From NCBI GenBank assembly GCA_937920345.1, contig CALGVA010000016.1, forward strand, positions 99,357-163,356: a stretch of DNA of 64,000 nt, written 5' to 3'. The number at the start of each line of letters is the position of its first letter. The stretch's first letter is position 1. Below the pieces are notes generated by a model. That model saw only the letters and a list, made by a program, of their open reading frames with translations. It was not told the DNA's origin and did not search any database. Positions 17,069 through 24,977 of this stretch are shown one piece after another. This DNA is from an uncultured Lachnospiraceae bacterium. Its GTDB lineage: Bacteria > Bacillota > Clostridia > Lachnospirales > Lachnospiraceae. Both the position numbers and the translations under genes were made by a program.

Positions 17069-17968
17069 TTAGAAGTACCCCTCTCTCTTACGTCTCTCCA
17101 TACTCCCCGCCGCTTCATGATCAATGACACGACTTGTCCGCTCCGAAGTAACACTGCTCAGTGTTTCCTCTATGATCGCATCCAGAGTATCTGCATGAGA
17201 CTCCACGCCCCCTGTCAAAGGATAGCATCCCAATGTACGGAACCGAACCATTTTCTGTTCTATCTTCTCGCCCGGAAGCAGTTTCATGCGGTCATCGTCT
17301 ACCATAATGATATTACCGTCACGGAACACCACCGGCCGCTCCTTGGCAAAATAAAGGGGCACAATCTCTATGTTCTCTCTGCGGATATACTGCCATATAT
17401 CCTTTTCTGTCCAGTTGGAAAGCGGAAAGATCCGTATGCTTTCTCCCTTTTTGATGCGCGTGTTATACGCCTTCCACATTTCCGGGCGCTGGTTCTTAGG
17501 GTCCCATGCATGTTCCGCATTCCGGAAAGAAAAAATACGTTCTTTGGCTCTCGATTTCTCCTCGTCACGTCTGCCGCCGCCGAAGGCTGCCGTGAAGCCA
17601 TATTGATCCAATGCCTGCTTCAACGCCTGTGTCTTCATGATATCCGTATAGGCCGCACCGTGGTCAAAGGGATTAATGCCCTGACGGACGCCCTCCTCGT
17701 TGGTGTAAACCAGCATCTCCAGACCGTATTTATGTGCTGTGCGGTCGCGAAACTCTATCATTTCATGGAATTTCCATGTAGTGTCGATATGCATAAACGG
17801 AAACGGCGGTTTCTCCGGATAGAATGCTTTCAACGCAAGATGAAGCATAACCGAACTGTCTTTCCCGATAGAATAAAGCATGACAGGTTTCTCACACTCC
17901 GCAGCAACCTCCCGCATAATATAGATCGCTTCTGCCTCCAGGGCATCCAGATGACTTAATTCACTCAT
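17069..17968 (-). CDS. cysD: Sulfate adenylyltransferase small subunit CysD
   Basis: The 299-residue catalytic subunit of the heterodimeric ATP sulfurylase, of the PP-loop ATP pyrophosphatase fold. The PP-loop is SIGKDSS at residues 33-39. [20 protein letters not shown] and [15 protein letters not shown] follow, and the C-terminus has GCYPLTGG. All are diagnostic of CysD rather than of PAPS reductase (CysH). The ATG at 17968 has GGAGAG upstream. A 20-bp palindrome lies 26 bp before the start codon, between this gene and the sulfotransferase genes. Confidence 0.96.
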   Translation of the reverse strand: MSELSHLDALEAEAIYIMREVAAECEKPVMLYSIGKDSSVMLHLALKAFYPEKPPFPFMHIDTTWKFHEMIEFRDRTAHKYGLEMLVYTNEEGVRQGINPFDHGAAYTDIMKTQALKQALDQYGFTAAFGGGRRDEEKSRAKERIFSFRNAEHAWDPKNQRPEMWKAYNTRIKKGESIRIFPLSNWTEKDIWQYIRRENIEIVPLYFAKERPVVFRDGNIIMVDDDRMKLLPGEKIEQKMVRFRTLGCYPLTGGVESHADTLDAIIEETLSSVTSERTSRVIDHEAAGSMERRKREGYF

Positions 17969-17993
17969 ATTCTCTCCATTTCCGCGCTGCTTT

Positions 17994-18013
17994 TGTCTCA
18001 ACTTGTTGAGACA
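17994..18013. repeat. 20-bp palindrome between sulfotransferase and cysD genes
   Basis: TGTCTCAAC and GTTGAGACA are exact inverted repeats separated by two bases. In the minus-strand transcript the stem could be extended by CGCUG and CAGCG flanks with a small bulge. It is followed by AAAAGC rather than a run of U, so it is not a typical terminator. It may be an operator just ahead of cysD or an mRNA-stabilising or processing hairpin. Confidence 0.6.
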
Positions 18014-18070
18014 GCGTATAAACGGGTTTGTGACAGGCAGCGCGCATACACAAATCCCGCGATTGAACAA

Positions 18071-19309
18071 TTAGTACCACACACCCTGCAGGCTTCTTCC
18101 GAGCATCCCTTCCAGATCATGAATGCTGTCCATATAATAATCCAGCAGATTCTGACGGGTAGATTCCAGCATGGGTTCGTTGTAATCCACCAGCGTAAGC
18201 TCTTCAATCTTATCACGAATACTGTATAGTAAGTCAAGCGATTGAAAATCTCCTTTTTGTATCAGCTTATATCGAAGCTGCTGTATGTTCTTGTTAATTT
18301 CTAATCCAATCTGATCTTTCGCTACTTTGCTGCCTATATTTTCCCGGGGAAATTCCCGATATTCCAATTTATCTTTCTCCGGTATGCCTAAAAAGCTCTG
18401 CAGGTCATCCATAGCGTTTTTCGTGTCTGCATATAACTCTTCTCCGACAATAATTTTGATTTGTTCCATCGGATAATACTTTAAATAGGATTTGATATAA
18501 TCAGAATATCTCCCTCTGAAGCTGTACTTCACTGCCCACTTGTCAAACAGCTCCGGACTCACATTTCCATCCCATTCATTGCTCTCTGTTCCCGAAGTAC
18601 TTGCCTCCAGCATAAACAGTGCATTTCTCATTTCCATTTTGTAGTAGGAATACAACACATCAACCGGATTTCTTACACAAAAGATAAGTTTTAAATCACT
18701 TCCACAATACCGATACACATCCTCGGCCATGTTTTTATATCCAGGCTCGATATCACCTACAATTCTTCCTGCAGTTTCCTCCGGTTTATAATGGTTCTTA
18801 AATGCTTCATGCGCCTTCTCATCTACCGCATAATTTAAGAAATAAGTCTCCTTCACCTTCGGCAGAAATATTTTGGGATTCTGTGCCAGTGCATAATGCA
18901 TCGAAGTAGTGCCGCATTTTGTAAAACCCGGACATAAGAAATCCATGTGTACCTTGGAATCACTCTGAAAAACTTTTTCCCGGTTTTCGTCAAACAGCAG
19001 GTCAACAATCCTGTCTTCTGAAACATATTCCAGCAGCATCTCATGCAATACCTTTTTTGTGCCGCCAAATGCAGCAAGCATAAAGGTACACGCTTCATAC
19101 CCGTCCGGCATCCGGTTCATCGGATAAATATGATCCATGTCGCAGGCGTAATTATCCACTATAAACTGCTCCCGTATGCTATATTCGTCATTCAGGATGT
19201 CGCTCACAACACCAGACAGATTTCTATACGGCAAAATCACTATCTTTTTATTCTTATTTGTCTCAAAGTATTTGTGTATATTATTTGTAATGATCTGCCG
19301 TTCGTTCAT
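18071..19309 (-). CDS. PAPS-dependent sulfotransferase with N-terminal extension, copy 1
   Basis: A 412-residue protein in two parts. The C-terminal part is a sulfotransferase domain with the 5'-phosphosulfate loop PGFTKCGTTSMHY (127-139) and the 3'-phosphate site CVRNPVDVLYSYYK (Arg213, Ser221). It would move sulfate from PAPS to a hydroxyl group, presumably on a glycan intermediate. The first 125 residues are an alpha/beta segment (KKIVILPYRNLSGVVSDIL) that I do not recognise. No signal peptide or membrane helix is seen, so it acts in the cytoplasm. Start at 19309 is 8 nt after AGGAG; the ATG at 19315 is too close. A paralogue follows immediately upstream. Confidence 0.9.
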   Translation of the reverse strand: MNERQIITNNIHKYFETNKNKKIVILPYRNLSGVVSDILNDEYSIREQFIVDNYACDMDHIYPMNRMPDGYEACTFMLAAFGGTKKVLHEMLLEYVSEDRIVDLLFDENREKVFQSDSKVHMDFLCPGFTKCGTTSMHYALAQNPKIFLPKVKETYFLNYAVDEKAHEAFKNHYKPEETAGRIVGDIEPGYKNMAEDVYRYCGSDLKLIFCVRNPVDVLYSYYKMEMRNALFMLEASTSGTESNEWDGNVSPELFDKWAVKYSFRGRYSDYIKSYLKYYPMEQIKIIVGEELYADTKNAMDDLQSFLGIPEKDKLEYREFPRENIGSKVAKDQIGLEINKNIQQLRYKLIQKGDFQSLDLLYSIRDKIEELTLVDYNEPMLESTRQNLLDYYMDSIHDLEGMLGRSLQGVWY

Positions 19310-19353
19310 ATCCATATCTCCTAAATATATTTTCTGATTTAAAATTCATACAG

Positions 19354-20595
19354 TTAATACCAGACTCCTTTTAAGCTCTTTCCCATCATTTTCTCCAATT
19401 CACAAATATCATCCATGTAATATTCCATCAGATGCTGACGGGTAGAATCAAGCATTGGAGCATTATAGTCAGCCATGGTAATTTTTTCGGTCTTATCGCG
19501 AAGACTGTTTAACAATTCCAGCGATTGAAAATCACCTGCTCTTGTCAACTTTAAGTTCAGCTGAAACAACTCATGATTGATCTCCAGACCGGTTTTGTCC
19601 TTCACTACCTGACTTCCGATATTCTCACGCGGAAATTCCCGGTACGCGATCCGGTCTTTCTCCGCAATCCCCAGAAATTCCTGAAGATCATTCATCTGAT
19701 TGTATACATCTGCATATAGCTCTTCACCCGCAATGATTTTAATCTGTTCCATCGGATAAAACTCGAGAAATGCCTTGATATAATGTGCATACCGTTCTCT
19801 GTACCGATACTGCTGCGACCATTTGTCAAACATTTCCGGACACACCCGTCCGAACTCATCCATCATCGCTAATTCCACCGAATCCGAACTGAATGTACCC
19901 AGATCGCATCGCATTGTCATCTTAAAATAAGAATACAGTACGTCCGCCGGATTCCTTACACAAAAAATGAGTTTCAAATCCTTTCCGCAATACCGGTACA
20001 CTTCATCAGCCTGGCTGCGATAAGACGGCTCAATCATTCCTCTTATGAGGTCCTTACGTCCCTTCGCCTTTTCATAATGCTTTTTAAAAGATTCATGCGT
20101 GTCTTCATTGATATTGTAACGCAGGAACCATGTTTCCTTCCCTTCCGGCAAAAATATTTTGGGATTCTGTGCCAGAGCATAATGCAAGGAAGTCGTCCCG
20201 CATTTGGCAAATCCCGGACATGCAAAATCAATGTGTACCTTGGAATCACTTTGAAATACCTTTTCACGTTCCTCATCGTAGAGTAAATCGACAATCCGGT
20301 CTGCTGATACATATTCCGACAGTTTCTCTTTCAATACCTTCCCCGTCGTGCCAAACACCGCCAGAAAGAAAACGCATTCTTTATAAGGATCCGGCATCTT
20401 GTCCATCGGAAAAATATGCTCCATATCAAAGGCATAGTTATCTACCAGAAACTGCTCGCATAAATCATATTCCTCTCTTAAGATATCCCTCACGATTCCC
20501 GATAAGTCGCGAAGCGGCAGGATGACGATCTTTTTATTCTCATGATTCTTAAAATAATTTCTTATATTTTTTGCGATCAGCTCTTTTTCGCTCAT
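19354..20595 (-). CDS. PAPS-dependent sulfotransferase with N-terminal extension, copy 2
   Basis: A 413-residue paralogue of the adjacent sulfotransferase, similar throughout and with stretches of near-identical DNA (around 20150-20190 compared with 18865-18905), pointing to tandem duplication. The PAPS loop is PGFAKCGTTSLHY and the 3'-phosphate site is CVRNPADVLYSYFK. The same unrecognised N-terminal domain is present (KKIVILPLRDLSGIVRDIL, then FLVDNYAFDMEHIFPM). The two copies differ most in the middle, around the expected acceptor-binding region, which suggests different positions or acceptors. GGAGG is 7 nt before the ATG at 20595; an ATG at 20598 is equally in frame. Confidence 0.9.
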   Translation of the reverse strand: MSEKELIAKNIRNYFKNHENKKIVILPLRDLSGIVRDILREEYDLCEQFLVDNYAFDMEHIFPMDKMPDPYKECVFFLAVFGTTGKVLKEKLSEYVSADRIVDLLYDEEREKVFQSDSKVHIDFACPGFAKCGTTSLHYALAQNPKIFLPEGKETWFLRYNINEDTHESFKKHYEKAKGRKDLIRGMIEPSYRSQADEVYRYCGKDLKLIFCVRNPADVLYSYFKMTMRCDLGTFSSDSVELAMMDEFGRVCPEMFDKWSQQYRYRERYAHYIKAFLEFYPMEQIKIIAGEELYADVYNQMNDLQEFLGIAEKDRIAYREFPRENIGSQVVKDKTGLEINHELFQLNLKLTRAGDFQSLELLNSLRDKTEKITMADYNAPMLDSTRQHLMEYYMDDICELEKMMGKSLKGVWY

Positions 20596-20640
20596 CATCG
20601 CCCCTCCGTGTCTTTCCGTATAGATACGTTTCCTTCTGCA

Positions 20641-21510
20641 CTAAAGCAGTTTTTCCTCATCAATCATATCTATATTCTCTTTATAATACCGGCATAACTG
20701 TACTATGGATTCCCGGAAATCTGTAAACCGGTAATCACCGAGTTCTGCCAATAGTCTTTCATTATTTCCGGTATATTCCGGTTTCCATCCGGCTTCCGCC
20801 ACTGAAATATCGCAGTCTGTCTCCAGGATCTCACGAACCATCTGCGCCAATGTGTACAGATCTATTTTAGACCCTCTGCAGACATTGTAGTGTCTATGCT
20901 TCGGTTCATTCTCCAGAAACCACTGCATAATGTCACACAGATCCTCTACCCATATATAATCAAAATACACATTTTTCTGAATGGTAATGTCTTTTCCTTT
21001 CAATGCCCTGCATATGGCATTGGAAATAAAGCGCCGCTCCCATCTCTCATACTTCCCGTATACGCCAAATAATCGTAAATCATAAATATTTCCTGATTCA
21101 CAACATTCTTTTGACATGATATACTTGGAAAATCCATATGCGTCCAAAGGTATATGTGTGTCAAAGTATTCTTCTCTCATATCCGGAATATAATGCTGCA
21201 TATCATATTCCGCACCGGACCCGAAATAATACATTTTGCCGTAACAGCCGCTGCAGCGCTGCAGATTAAAGAACATCCGCAGATTACCGTCAAGCGTATT
21301 ATATCTCTGCGTAGCCAGATCGCCGGCCAAATGTACATTTGCCGTATGAAGTATCACATCAAAATAATTTTTATGAAGGTAATCCTCCACAGCCTTTGTA
21401 TCCTGCAGATCCAGTTCATGCCGTCCCAGAGCAGTCAGATTACAGGCCTTTAGTTTTTCTGTTAAATTACGTCCTATGAATCCGTTCTTTCCTGTAATCA
21501 GTACATTCAT
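20641..21510 (-). CDS. NAD-dependent epimerase/dehydratase (extended SDR)
   Basis: Sugar-nucleotide modifying enzyme of 289 residues. The NAD(P) site is GKNGFIG (7-13) and the catalytic pair lies in YGFSK (Tyr125, Lys129), followed by YDLRLFGVYG and the substrate-side DYIWVEDL. It belongs broadly with 4-epimerases, 4-reductases and GDP-fucose synthase-like enzymes; the exact reaction cannot be named. It follows the ThDP, NeuB-like and phosphatase genes closely and may act on their product or reduce the 4-keto CDP-sugar made by RfbFGH. AGGAGG is 17 nt before the ATG, further than usual. Confidence 0.82.
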   Translation of the reverse strand: MNVLITGKNGFIGRNLTEKLKACNLTALGRHELDLQDTKAVEDYLHKNYFDVILHTANVHLAGDLATQRYNTLDGNLRMFFNLQRCSGCYGKMYYFGSGAEYDMQHYIPDMREEYFDTHIPLDAYGFSKYIMSKECCESGNIYDLRLFGVYGKYERWERRFISNAICRALKGKDITIQKNVYFDYIWVEDLCDIMQWFLENEPKHRHYNVCRGSKIDLYTLAQMVREILETDCDISVAEAGWKPEYTGNNERLLAELGDYRFTDFRESIVQLCRYYKENIDMIDEEKLL

Positions 21511-21532
21511 TCTTATTGTATTGCTTTCCTCC

Positions 21533-22009
21533 TCAAATGTTCTCTTCCAATACCCAGTCTATAATTTCCCTGACAGCACCTTTTCCTCCGGACTTTTTGG
21601 AAACATATCTGGAAACACTTTTTACTTTGTCAACGGCATTGGATACGCTGCACCCGAAGCCAACCGCCTGAATCGTTTCATAATCATTGATATCATCTCC
21701 GACATACGCAACTTCCGACAGTTCAATATGGTTCTGATCGCAGATTTCCCGTACAACGCTTAATTTATCTTTCACGCCCTGCCTTAAAAAATCCATTTTC
21801 AGTTTGGCAGCTCTTCTCTCTACTATTTTAGTTTCCTCACCGGTTATAATTCCCGTCAGAATACCTTGCTCTCTCAACAGCTGAAAGCCCATACCATCAA
21901 GTGTATTAAACTTTTTAAATTCATCCCCGCTCTCGGTATAATACATACCTCCATCCGTCAGGCAGCCATCGCAATCTGTCAGGAATAGTTTGATGTTTTT
22001 TTCTCTCAT
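21533..22009 (-). CDS. KdsC-like HAD phosphatase, copy 1
   Basis: A 158-residue HAD hydrolase of the C0 subfamily that includes Kdo-8-phosphate and Kdn-9-phosphate phosphatases. The nucleophile motif is D12-C-D14 in LTDCDGCLTDGG; ITGEE carries the second motif, KDKL the lysine and GDDINDYE the acidic fourth motif. These enzymes act as tetramers in the cytoplasm and remove phosphate from a ulosonic acid phosphate. It directly follows the NeuB-like synthase, which supports that role. A second paralogue is at 39955. Confidence 0.88.
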   Translation of the reverse strand: MREKNIKLFLTDCDGCLTDGGMYYTESGDEFKKFNTLDGMGFQLLREQGILTGIITGEETKIVERRAAKLKMDFLRQGVKDKLSVVREICDQNHIELSEVAYVGDDINDYETIQAVGFGCSVSNAVDKVKSVSRYVSKKSGGKGAVREIIDWVLEENI

Positions 22010-22096
22010 CAGTAGTCCTCAATTATAGTAACAGTTCAGCCTTTGGCTTCACTGTCATCAACTATACTTTTTCATTTTCACTTTCGCCGGCCGGAA

Positions 22097-22975
22097 TCAT
22101 CCTCTCAGCTTCTTCCGGACCTCTCTCTCTGCATCTGTCACAGTGATCTTCGCGTCTCCCAGACAGTTCTCCATATCACGAATCCTTCTGACCACATAGT
22201 CCATCCCTCGTATTTCCAGGCTGGATTTCTGATCCGTCCCCCACATATTATGGTCCAGTGTGATATGCCTTTCAATGATCTTTGCCCCCACTGTTGCGGC
22301 AATCGTTGTCGGATTGATATCATATTCGTGTCCGCTGTATCCGACCACGCAGTCATATCGCTTCTTCATCATGGGAATCGCACGTAAATTCAAATCTTCA
22401 GACTTCGCGGGATATGTTGAATTTGTATGCAATAGCGCAAAATTTCCGTCACTATATTTGTTCAGGATATCCACCGCATTGTCCACTTCCTCCAACGTAC
22501 TCATTCCTGTTGAAAGAATAATCGGTATCTTTGTCTCGCAGGCCCGTTTTACAAACTCAAGATTCGTGATGCTGGCCGATGCAATCTTAATATAAGGAAC
22601 ATGGTACTCCACCAGAAATTCCAGGCTCGGGATATCCCACGGAGAACACGACCACATAATCGGTTTTTCCGCACAATACTGATCAATATAATCATACTCT
22701 TCTTTTCCGAACTCAATCTTTTTCTTATATTCCAGATAAGTCATTCTTCCCCATGGCGTATCACGCATTACATTTTTCTGCTCTTCGGGAACGGCAATCT
22801 CAGGAACTCTTTTCTGAAATTTGACACTGTCCCATCCGCACGCAAAAGAAGCATCTATTAACTTTTTTGCAATTTGCAGATCACCATTGTGATTAATCCC
22901 GATCTCTGCAATAAAGAACACAGGGTAATCTTCTCCGACATACGTTTGTCCAATCTTGAAATTTTTCTTTCCCAC
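22097..22975 (-). CDS. NeuB-family sialic-acid-type synthase lacking the SAF domain
   Basis: TIM-barrel synthase that condenses phosphoenolpyruvate with an aldose (or its phosphate) to a nine- or eight-carbon ulosonic acid. Family motifs are FIAEIGINHNGD, VKFQKR, YIKIASASITN, ILSTGMSTLEE, HTNSTYPA and GYSGHEYDI, and the metal histidine region is ERHITLDHNMWGTDQ. At 292 residues it ends just after the barrel, whereas NeuB, SpsE and PseI carry a further C-terminal SAF (antifreeze-like) domain of about 60 residues. The start is a GTG at 22975 with GGGAGG 7 nt upstream, overlapping the ThDP gene stop. The sugar substrate is unknown. Confidence 0.87.
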   Translation of the reverse strand: MGKKNFKIGQTYVGEDYPVFFIAEIGINHNGDLQIAKKLIDASFACGWDSVKFQKRVPEIAVPEEQKNVMRDTPWGRMTYLEYKKKIEFGKEEYDYIDQYCAEKPIMWSCSPWDIPSLEFLVEYHVPYIKIASASITNLEFVKRACETKIPIILSTGMSTLEEVDNAVDILNKYSDGNFALLHTNSTYPAKSEDLNLRAIPMMKKRYDCVVGYSGHEYDINPTTIAATVGAKIIERHITLDHNMWGTDQKSSLEIRGMDYVVRRIRDMENCLGDAKITVTDAEREVRKKLRG

Positions 22976-22987
22976 CAGGCGTCCTCC

Positions 22988-24763
22988 CTATTTCTCTCCG
23001 ATAAAAGGCCACATATCCTCAAGTTTTCCAGGTATCATTTGCCCGTTCTCGCCCATTTTGGACTGTACCTTTGGCATAACCACCTCGTCAGGGTCTACCA
23101 TAACTTCACAAATAACCGGACCGTCTGTTTTTAAAACCTGCGCTACTGTCTCTGCTATTTCTTTATTATTTTCTATTCTGAAAGTACTCAGCCCATAGGC
23201 CTGTGCAACTTTAAGAATATGAGGAATCGTCAGCCCGCTGGCGGCATCGCTCGCCACATAATGCCCTTTAAAGTTATTTCTCTGCATTCCTCTTATACTG
23301 GCATAGCCCTGATTGTTCCAGATAAAAAATTTGACAGGAAGCTGTAGTCTGTGCAATGTTTCCAGTTCCTGAATATTTAACTGAAATGCGCCGTCACCGT
23401 CAATGGCAATCGTCCTGCGCCTGCCATGTGCCAGACAGGAACCTATGGAATAAGGAAGGGCAAAACCCATGGAGCCCAGCCCCGCCGCATGTTTCATATG
23501 CTGCCCCTTTTTGCTCCTGAATGCCTGTATCGTTGCTTCAGTCGTCACGCCTGCGCTTTCGGGAACAATAATTTCATTCTCCTCGAGCATATCGCTTAAA
23601 ATTCCGGTGAAATAATATCCATCCACATACTGCTCTTTCTGCGCATATTCCGGCAGAATCACCGGATATTCTGCCCGGATTGCCTTACAATGAACTCTCC
23701 ATTTCTCCAGTTCTGCTCTGTGTTCATCACTCCACTGCTCTTTTGCCAGTCTCTCATTAAGCGTTTTCAGGAAAATGCCGATGTCACAGCAAACAGGTAC
23801 ATCTATCTTCATAGTAAATTTATTCAATTCCGCTTCGTCAATATCGACGACTATTTTCTCAGCCTGCGGCGCAAAATTTTCTTCATTGAAAGCAGTTATA
23901 CTGCTGTCAAGTCTTGCCCCCAGAGAAAGCAGCAGATCACATTCCTGTATTATAAAATTGGCTCCGCGGTCCCCGAGGGTTCCCGGATGTCCTGCATATA
24001 AAGCATGATCTTCCCACATTAAATCAATCGACTTCCAGGTCGTCTGAACGGGAACTCCCAGATAATCTGCCAACTGATAAAAAGCTTCTTCACAGCCCGC
24101 ACTGATAATACCGTTTCCCGCCAAAATAAGCGGCTTCTTAGCCGATTTTATCTTTTTTACTATATTCTCCATATCAAATGGCACATCAGCCTGTCCGTTA
24201 CCCGAAACCGGCTCCGCCTGGAATCCCTCGAGTTCATCCGGGTCGATCATACTGGCCTGTACGTCAAGCGGAATGTCCAGCCAGACGGGGCCCTTACGCC
24301 CGTTAGTTGCCTCATAGAAAGCTCTGTCCAAATGATACTTTATTTCCGCAGGATTTAAGATCTGGACCGCATATTTTGTAATCGGGGTAATCATCGGCAC
24401 AATCTGCACCTCCTGCGATCCGATCTGCCTGACTCCTCTATTGCCCACAAGATCTGATCTCTTGGATTGTCCGGAAATTACAAACATTGGCGTTGAATCA
24501 ATCCAGCCTGCTGTTACACCCGTAATGGCATTCGTCGCACCAGGTCCGGAAGTCACAAGCAATAAACCCGGCATATTAGTATGCTGTCCGTAAGCCTCCG
24601 CTGCGATAGCAGCACCCTGCTCATGTAAAAAACAGACATATTCCATCCCGGATTTCCCGAGAGAATCATCAAGGTGCATTGCCCCTCCCCCCGGAAGCAT
24701 AAACGCCTGTTTTATCCCCCGGGATTCCAGATATTCAAAAATATAATCCGATAGCTTAATCAT
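22988..24763 (-). CDS. Thiamine diphosphate enzyme of the acetolactate synthase family
   Basis: A 591-residue ThDP-dependent enzyme with the three domains of the IlvB family. The cofactor-activating glutamate is Glu48 in FLHEQGA; SGPGATN lies in the first domain, the central domain follows, and the C-terminal ThDP-binding run starts at GDGAFQLN and ends at NNQGYAS. It is not followed by a small IlvN subunit and lies among sugar genes, so branched-chain amino acid synthesis is unlikely. YerE, a relative, adds a two-carbon unit from pyruvate to a CDP-3,6-dideoxy-4-ketohexose, and the same window encodes RfbFGH. That role, or making a precursor for the adjacent NeuB-like synthase, is an inference. 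Confidence 0.87.
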   Translation of the reverse strand: MIKLSDYIFEYLESRGIKQAFMLPGGGAMHLDDSLGKSGMEYVCFLHEQGAAIAAEAYGQHTNMPGLLLVTSGPGATNAITGVTAGWIDSTPMFVISGQSKRSDLVGNRGVRQIGSQEVQIVPMITPITKYAVQILNPAEIKYHLDRAFYEATNGRKGPVWLDIPLDVQASMIDPDELEGFQAEPVSGNGQADVPFDMENIVKKIKSAKKPLILAGNGIISAGCEEAFYQLADYLGVPVQTTWKSIDLMWEDHALYAGHPGTLGDRGANFIIQECDLLLSLGARLDSSITAFNEENFAPQAEKIVVDIDEAELNKFTMKIDVPVCCDIGIFLKTLNERLAKEQWSDEHRAELEKWRVHCKAIRAEYPVILPEYAQKEQYVDGYYFTGILSDMLEENEIIVPESAGVTTEATIQAFRSKKGQHMKHAAGLGSMGFALPYSIGSCLAHGRRRTIAIDGDGAFQLNIQELETLHRLQLPVKFFIWNNQGYASIRGMQRNNFKGHYVASDAASGLTIPHILKVAQAYGLSTFRIENNKEIAETVAQVLKTDGPVICEVMVDPDEVVMPKVQSKMGENGQMIPGKLEDMWPFIGEK

Positions 24764-24815
24764 CTCTCTGCTCCTGACCTTCCAAAATTATCCTGTGTTT
24801 CTCATATTCCGCAAT

Positions 24816-24837
24816 CACATGTCTGATAAAACATGTG
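24816..24837. repeat. Hairpin in the leader of the ThDP gene
   Basis: CACATGT and ACATGTG are exact 7-bp inverted repeats with an 8-nt loop, located 53 bp upstream of the ThDP enzyme start codon and inside the predicted leader. A G/C-rich stretch with GCCGGC lies next to it. It has no U-run, so a leader structure or operator is more likely than a terminator. Confidence 0.45.
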
Positions 24838-24918
24838 CCGCCCTGTGCCGGCAGGCGTTCCCGCTGTCTGTCCTCTCGTCATATCGTATTGCCCCGCATC
24901 AGTACCATTCTTAATATT

Positions 24919-24948
24919 ATCATAAAAGACAGACCGTGTATATTACAA
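24919..24948 (-). promoter_or_regulatory. Likely promoter for the ThDP/NeuB/sulfation genes
   Basis: On the minus strand: TTGTAA, 18-bp spacer, TATGAT. It lies in the longest gene-free stretch of the window (24764-24977, 214 bp), giving a leader of about 150 nt before the ThDP gene. Genes downstream to cysQ are closely spaced and could all be read from here. Confidence 0.52.
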
Positions 24949-24977
24949 AATGATTTTACCCCGCCTGGAACTGCCCG

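Noticed and set aside
17009..17959. Plus-strand open frame of 316 codons
   Set aside because: Antisense to cysD, with no recognisable motif and no ribosome site. It is a by-product of codon use in cysD.
17994..18013. Rho-independent terminator before cysD
   Set aside because: The hairpin is strong, but neither strand has a run of T after it, and cysD needs to be transcribed through it.
22988..24763. Acetolactate synthase of branched-chain amino acid synthesis
   Set aside because: There is no small regulatory subunit and no ilvC or ilvD gene nearby; the gene is coupled to a NeuB-like synthase.
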